A stretch of DNA of 6,813 bases from the NCBI GenBank assembly GCA_945979635.1, contig CAMFPZ010000048.1, positions 1 through 6,813 of the forward strand, given 5' to 3'. The notes beneath the pieces were generated by a model. The model saw only the letters and a program-made list of their open reading frames with translations. It did not search any database and had not been told where the DNA came from. Source of the DNA: an uncultured Eubacterium sp. GTDB taxonomy: Bacteria; Bacillota; Clostridia; Oscillospirales; Acutalibacteraceae. How positions within the stretch are numbered: position 1 is the first letter of the stretch; every line of letters starts with the position of its first letter. Both the position numbers and the translations under genes were made by a program. Positions 5,821-6,813 of the stretch are shown piece by piece.

Positions 5821-6762
5821 TTATTCTCCTAAATTAAGTCCTGTTTTTTCGTCAAGTCCCAAAACGATATTCATACATTGAATAGCCGCTCCGCTTGCAC
5901 CCTTTCCGAGATTATCAAATCTTGAGGTGATGAGAATTCGGTCGCTGTTTCCGTTTATTTCTATCTCCATATCATTTCGATTTTCAAAATTGTTTGAGCC
6001 TATCATTGGGCTTGAATATCCGATTTCTCTGATTTTAATAAATTGCTCGCCGTTGTAATGCTCGGCAAATATCTCTCGAAGCTCGTATGGATTAACACTC
6101 CTGCATAGCATATCCGTAAATAATGGAATGCTCACCACCATACCCTGTGGATAGTCACAAATATGGGGTGCAAAGAAAGGAGTTCTCTCAAGTGAGCAGA
6201 TTGCCTTCATTTCTTTTAGGTGCTTGTGCTCTTGATTGAGGGCGTATTGTCTCGGCGAATCGAGTTCCTTGCTTCGGTTGAGGTCCTCATATTGTGCAAT
6301 ACCGCTTTTGCCTGCTCCGGTGTAACCACTCATTGCGTAGCAGGTTAGGGGATAGTCAGTTGAAATAATTTTGTGCTTGATTAGTGGATATACAATACTG
6401 TTGAAGCCGCTTGCATAACATCCCGGAACTGCAATTCTTTTTGAGGATTTGATTTTTTCTCTAAAGGATTTGTCGAGCTCAGGAAAGCCGTACGCCCATT
6501 GTGGGTTTGTTCTGTGTGCTGTTGATGTGTCGATTATTGTAACATTTTCATTTTCGACCATCGAAACCGCTTCAATGCTTGCAGCATCGGGTAAGCATAA
6601 AAATGTAATATCAGAGGAATTAATCATTTCTGCTCTGTATTTTGCATCTTTTCTTTTGCTTTCGTCGATGTGTAGGATTTGAATATCGTCTCTGTATTCA
6701 AATTTTTTGTATATTTTTAGTCCTGTTGTTCCTTGATTTCCGTCAATAAATATTTTTTTCAT
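5821..6762 (-). CDS. argC: N-acetyl-gamma-glutamyl-phosphate reductase, type 2 (short form)
   Basis: ArgC reduces N-acetylglutamyl phosphate with NADPH to N-acetylglutamate semialdehyde. This 313-aa protein has the nucleotide-binding loop GNQGTTG (8-14), STAHRT (80-85), catalytic Cys115 in VPGCYASG, SGYTGAGKS (145-153), HKH (179-181), PHICDYPQGM with likely catalytic His200, and FDNLGKGASGAA near the C-terminus. The FIDGNQGTTG opening, the short length and the STAHRT/YGFPEL block match the type 2 reductases best known from Proteobacteria rather than the roughly 345-aa type 1 form common in Bacillus. An upstream in-frame TTG at 6775-6777 would add five residues (MRYCG), but it overlaps the GAGG ribosome site, so the ATG at 6760-6762 is chosen. 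It is the first gene of the operon and lies 6 bp before argJ. Confidence 0.95.
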   Translation of the reverse strand: MKKIFIDGNQGTTGLKIYKKFEYRDDIQILHIDESKRKDAKYRAEMINSSDITFLCLPDAASIEAVSMVENENVTIIDTSTAHRTNPQWAYGFPELDKSFREKIKSSKRIAVPGCYASGFNSIVYPLIKHKIISTDYPLTCYAMSGYTGAGKSGIAQYEDLNRSKELDSPRQYALNQEHKHLKEMKAICSLERTPFFAPHICDYPQGMVVSIPLFTDMLCRSVNPYELREIFAEHYNGEQFIKIREIGYSSPMIGSNNFENRNDMEIEINGNSDRILITSRFDNLGKGASGAAIQCMNIVLGLDEKTGLNLGE

Positions 6763-6771
6763 GCCGCAATA

Positions 6772-6775
6772 CCTC
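6772..6775 (-). promoter_or_regulatory. Ribosome binding site that decides the argC start
   Basis: GAGG reads on the minus strand at 6775-6772, 9 nt before the ATG at 6762. A TTG start at 6777-6775 would overlap this site and have no ribosome site of its own in view, so the ATG is favoured and the protein begins MKKIFIDG. Confidence 0.75.
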
Positions 6776-6787
6776 AATAATATTAGG
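6772..6787. promoter_or_regulatory. Imperfect dyad overlapping the argC ribosome site
   Basis: On the plus strand CCT-C-AATA-A-TATT-AGG reads as two 7-bp arms around a central A with one extra C. The arm nearest argC contains the GAGG ribosome site, and the dyad lies just after the predicted transcription start. It could be an operator or a weak RNA hairpin, but the single-base centre makes a tight hairpin unlikely and it does not match the ArgR box consensus well. Chance symmetry in AT-rich DNA is a real possibility. Confidence 0.25.
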
Positions 6788-6796
6788 TTTTCTAGT

Positions 6797-6802
6797 ATTA
6801 TA
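6797..6802 (-). promoter_or_regulatory. Probable -10 element of the argCJBDF promoter (-35 outside window)
   Basis: The minus strand reads TATAAT, a perfect sigma-A -10 hexamer, 35 bp upstream of the argC ATG. Transcription would start near 6790, giving a leader of about 28 nt. The -35 hexamer would lie around 6820-6825, beyond the end of the window, so the promoter is only half visible. So short a leader leaves no room for a riboswitch or T-box if this is the start. The inner bases GTATAATAC form a small palindrome. Confidence 0.55.
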
Positions 6803-6813
6803 CAGCATTATTT

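Noticed and set aside
212..6762. Phosphoesterase and arg genes as one novel system
   Set aside because: They are convergent, separated by a bidirectional terminator and a repeat, and have no shared regulation or pathway that the sequence reveals.
6763..6813. Riboswitch, T-box or ArgR box upstream of argC
   Set aside because: The predicted leader is about 28 nt, too short for a riboswitch or T-box, and the bases present do not match the ArgR consensus well enough to call.

Overview
The window is a low-to-moderate GC Gram-positive segment. The evidence is strong AGGAG-type ribosome binding sites, tightly packed genes, intrinsic hairpin-plus-T-run terminators and protein sequences of clostridial character. 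I infer a member of class Clostridia, plausibly gut-associated and Oscillospirales-like, but nothing here fixes the genus. The first 45 bases are not genomic. They match an Illumina Nextera i5 adapter with its index and the Tn5 mosaic end, so this is the end of a contig built from a tagmented library and true sequence starts at about base 46.

Layout, left to right. Bases 1-45 are adapter. Bases 46-150 read as the last 34 codons of an unidentified plus-strand gene, followed by a clear intrinsic terminator (161-196). Bases 212-1258 encode a membrane-anchored calcineurin-like metallophosphoesterase on the plus strand. A strong hairpin at 1276-1320 can terminate transcription in both directions. 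The gene-free stretch 1259-1615 also holds a 221-bp element bounded by perfect 19-bp inverted repeats and filled with nested hairpins (1327-1547), which looks like a MITE-type or structured intergenic repeat, and then a nearly pure pyrimidine/purine tract (1571-1601).

Bases 1616-6762 on the minus strand are a complete argCJBDF operon, transcribed from the right edge leftward. In order it encodes N-acetyl-glutamyl-phosphate reductase (ArgC, of the short type 2 form), ornithine acetyltransferase (ArgJ), acetylglutamate kinase (ArgB, with the N-terminal helix of arginine-inhibitable enzymes), acetylornithine aminotransferase (ArgD) and ornithine carbamoyltransferase (ArgF). Two junctions are 4-bp ATGA overlaps and the other two gaps are 6 and 16 bp, so the genes are probably co-transcribed and translationally coupled. 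A TATAAT -10 element lies at 6797-6802, and its -35 would fall beyond the window.

Together the five enzymes take N-acetylglutamate to citrulline. ArgB makes the acyl phosphate, ArgC reduces it to the semialdehyde, ArgD transaminates it to N-acetylornithine, ArgJ moves the acetyl group back to glutamate and releases ornithine, and ArgF carbamoylates ornithine. The genes argA, argG, argH and those for carbamoyl-phosphate synthase are not in the window. I found no undescribed multi-gene system. The points most worth a second look are the adapter, the 221-bp hairpin-rich element, the His-to-Asn change in the phosphoesterase GNH motif, and the type 2 ArgC in this operon.
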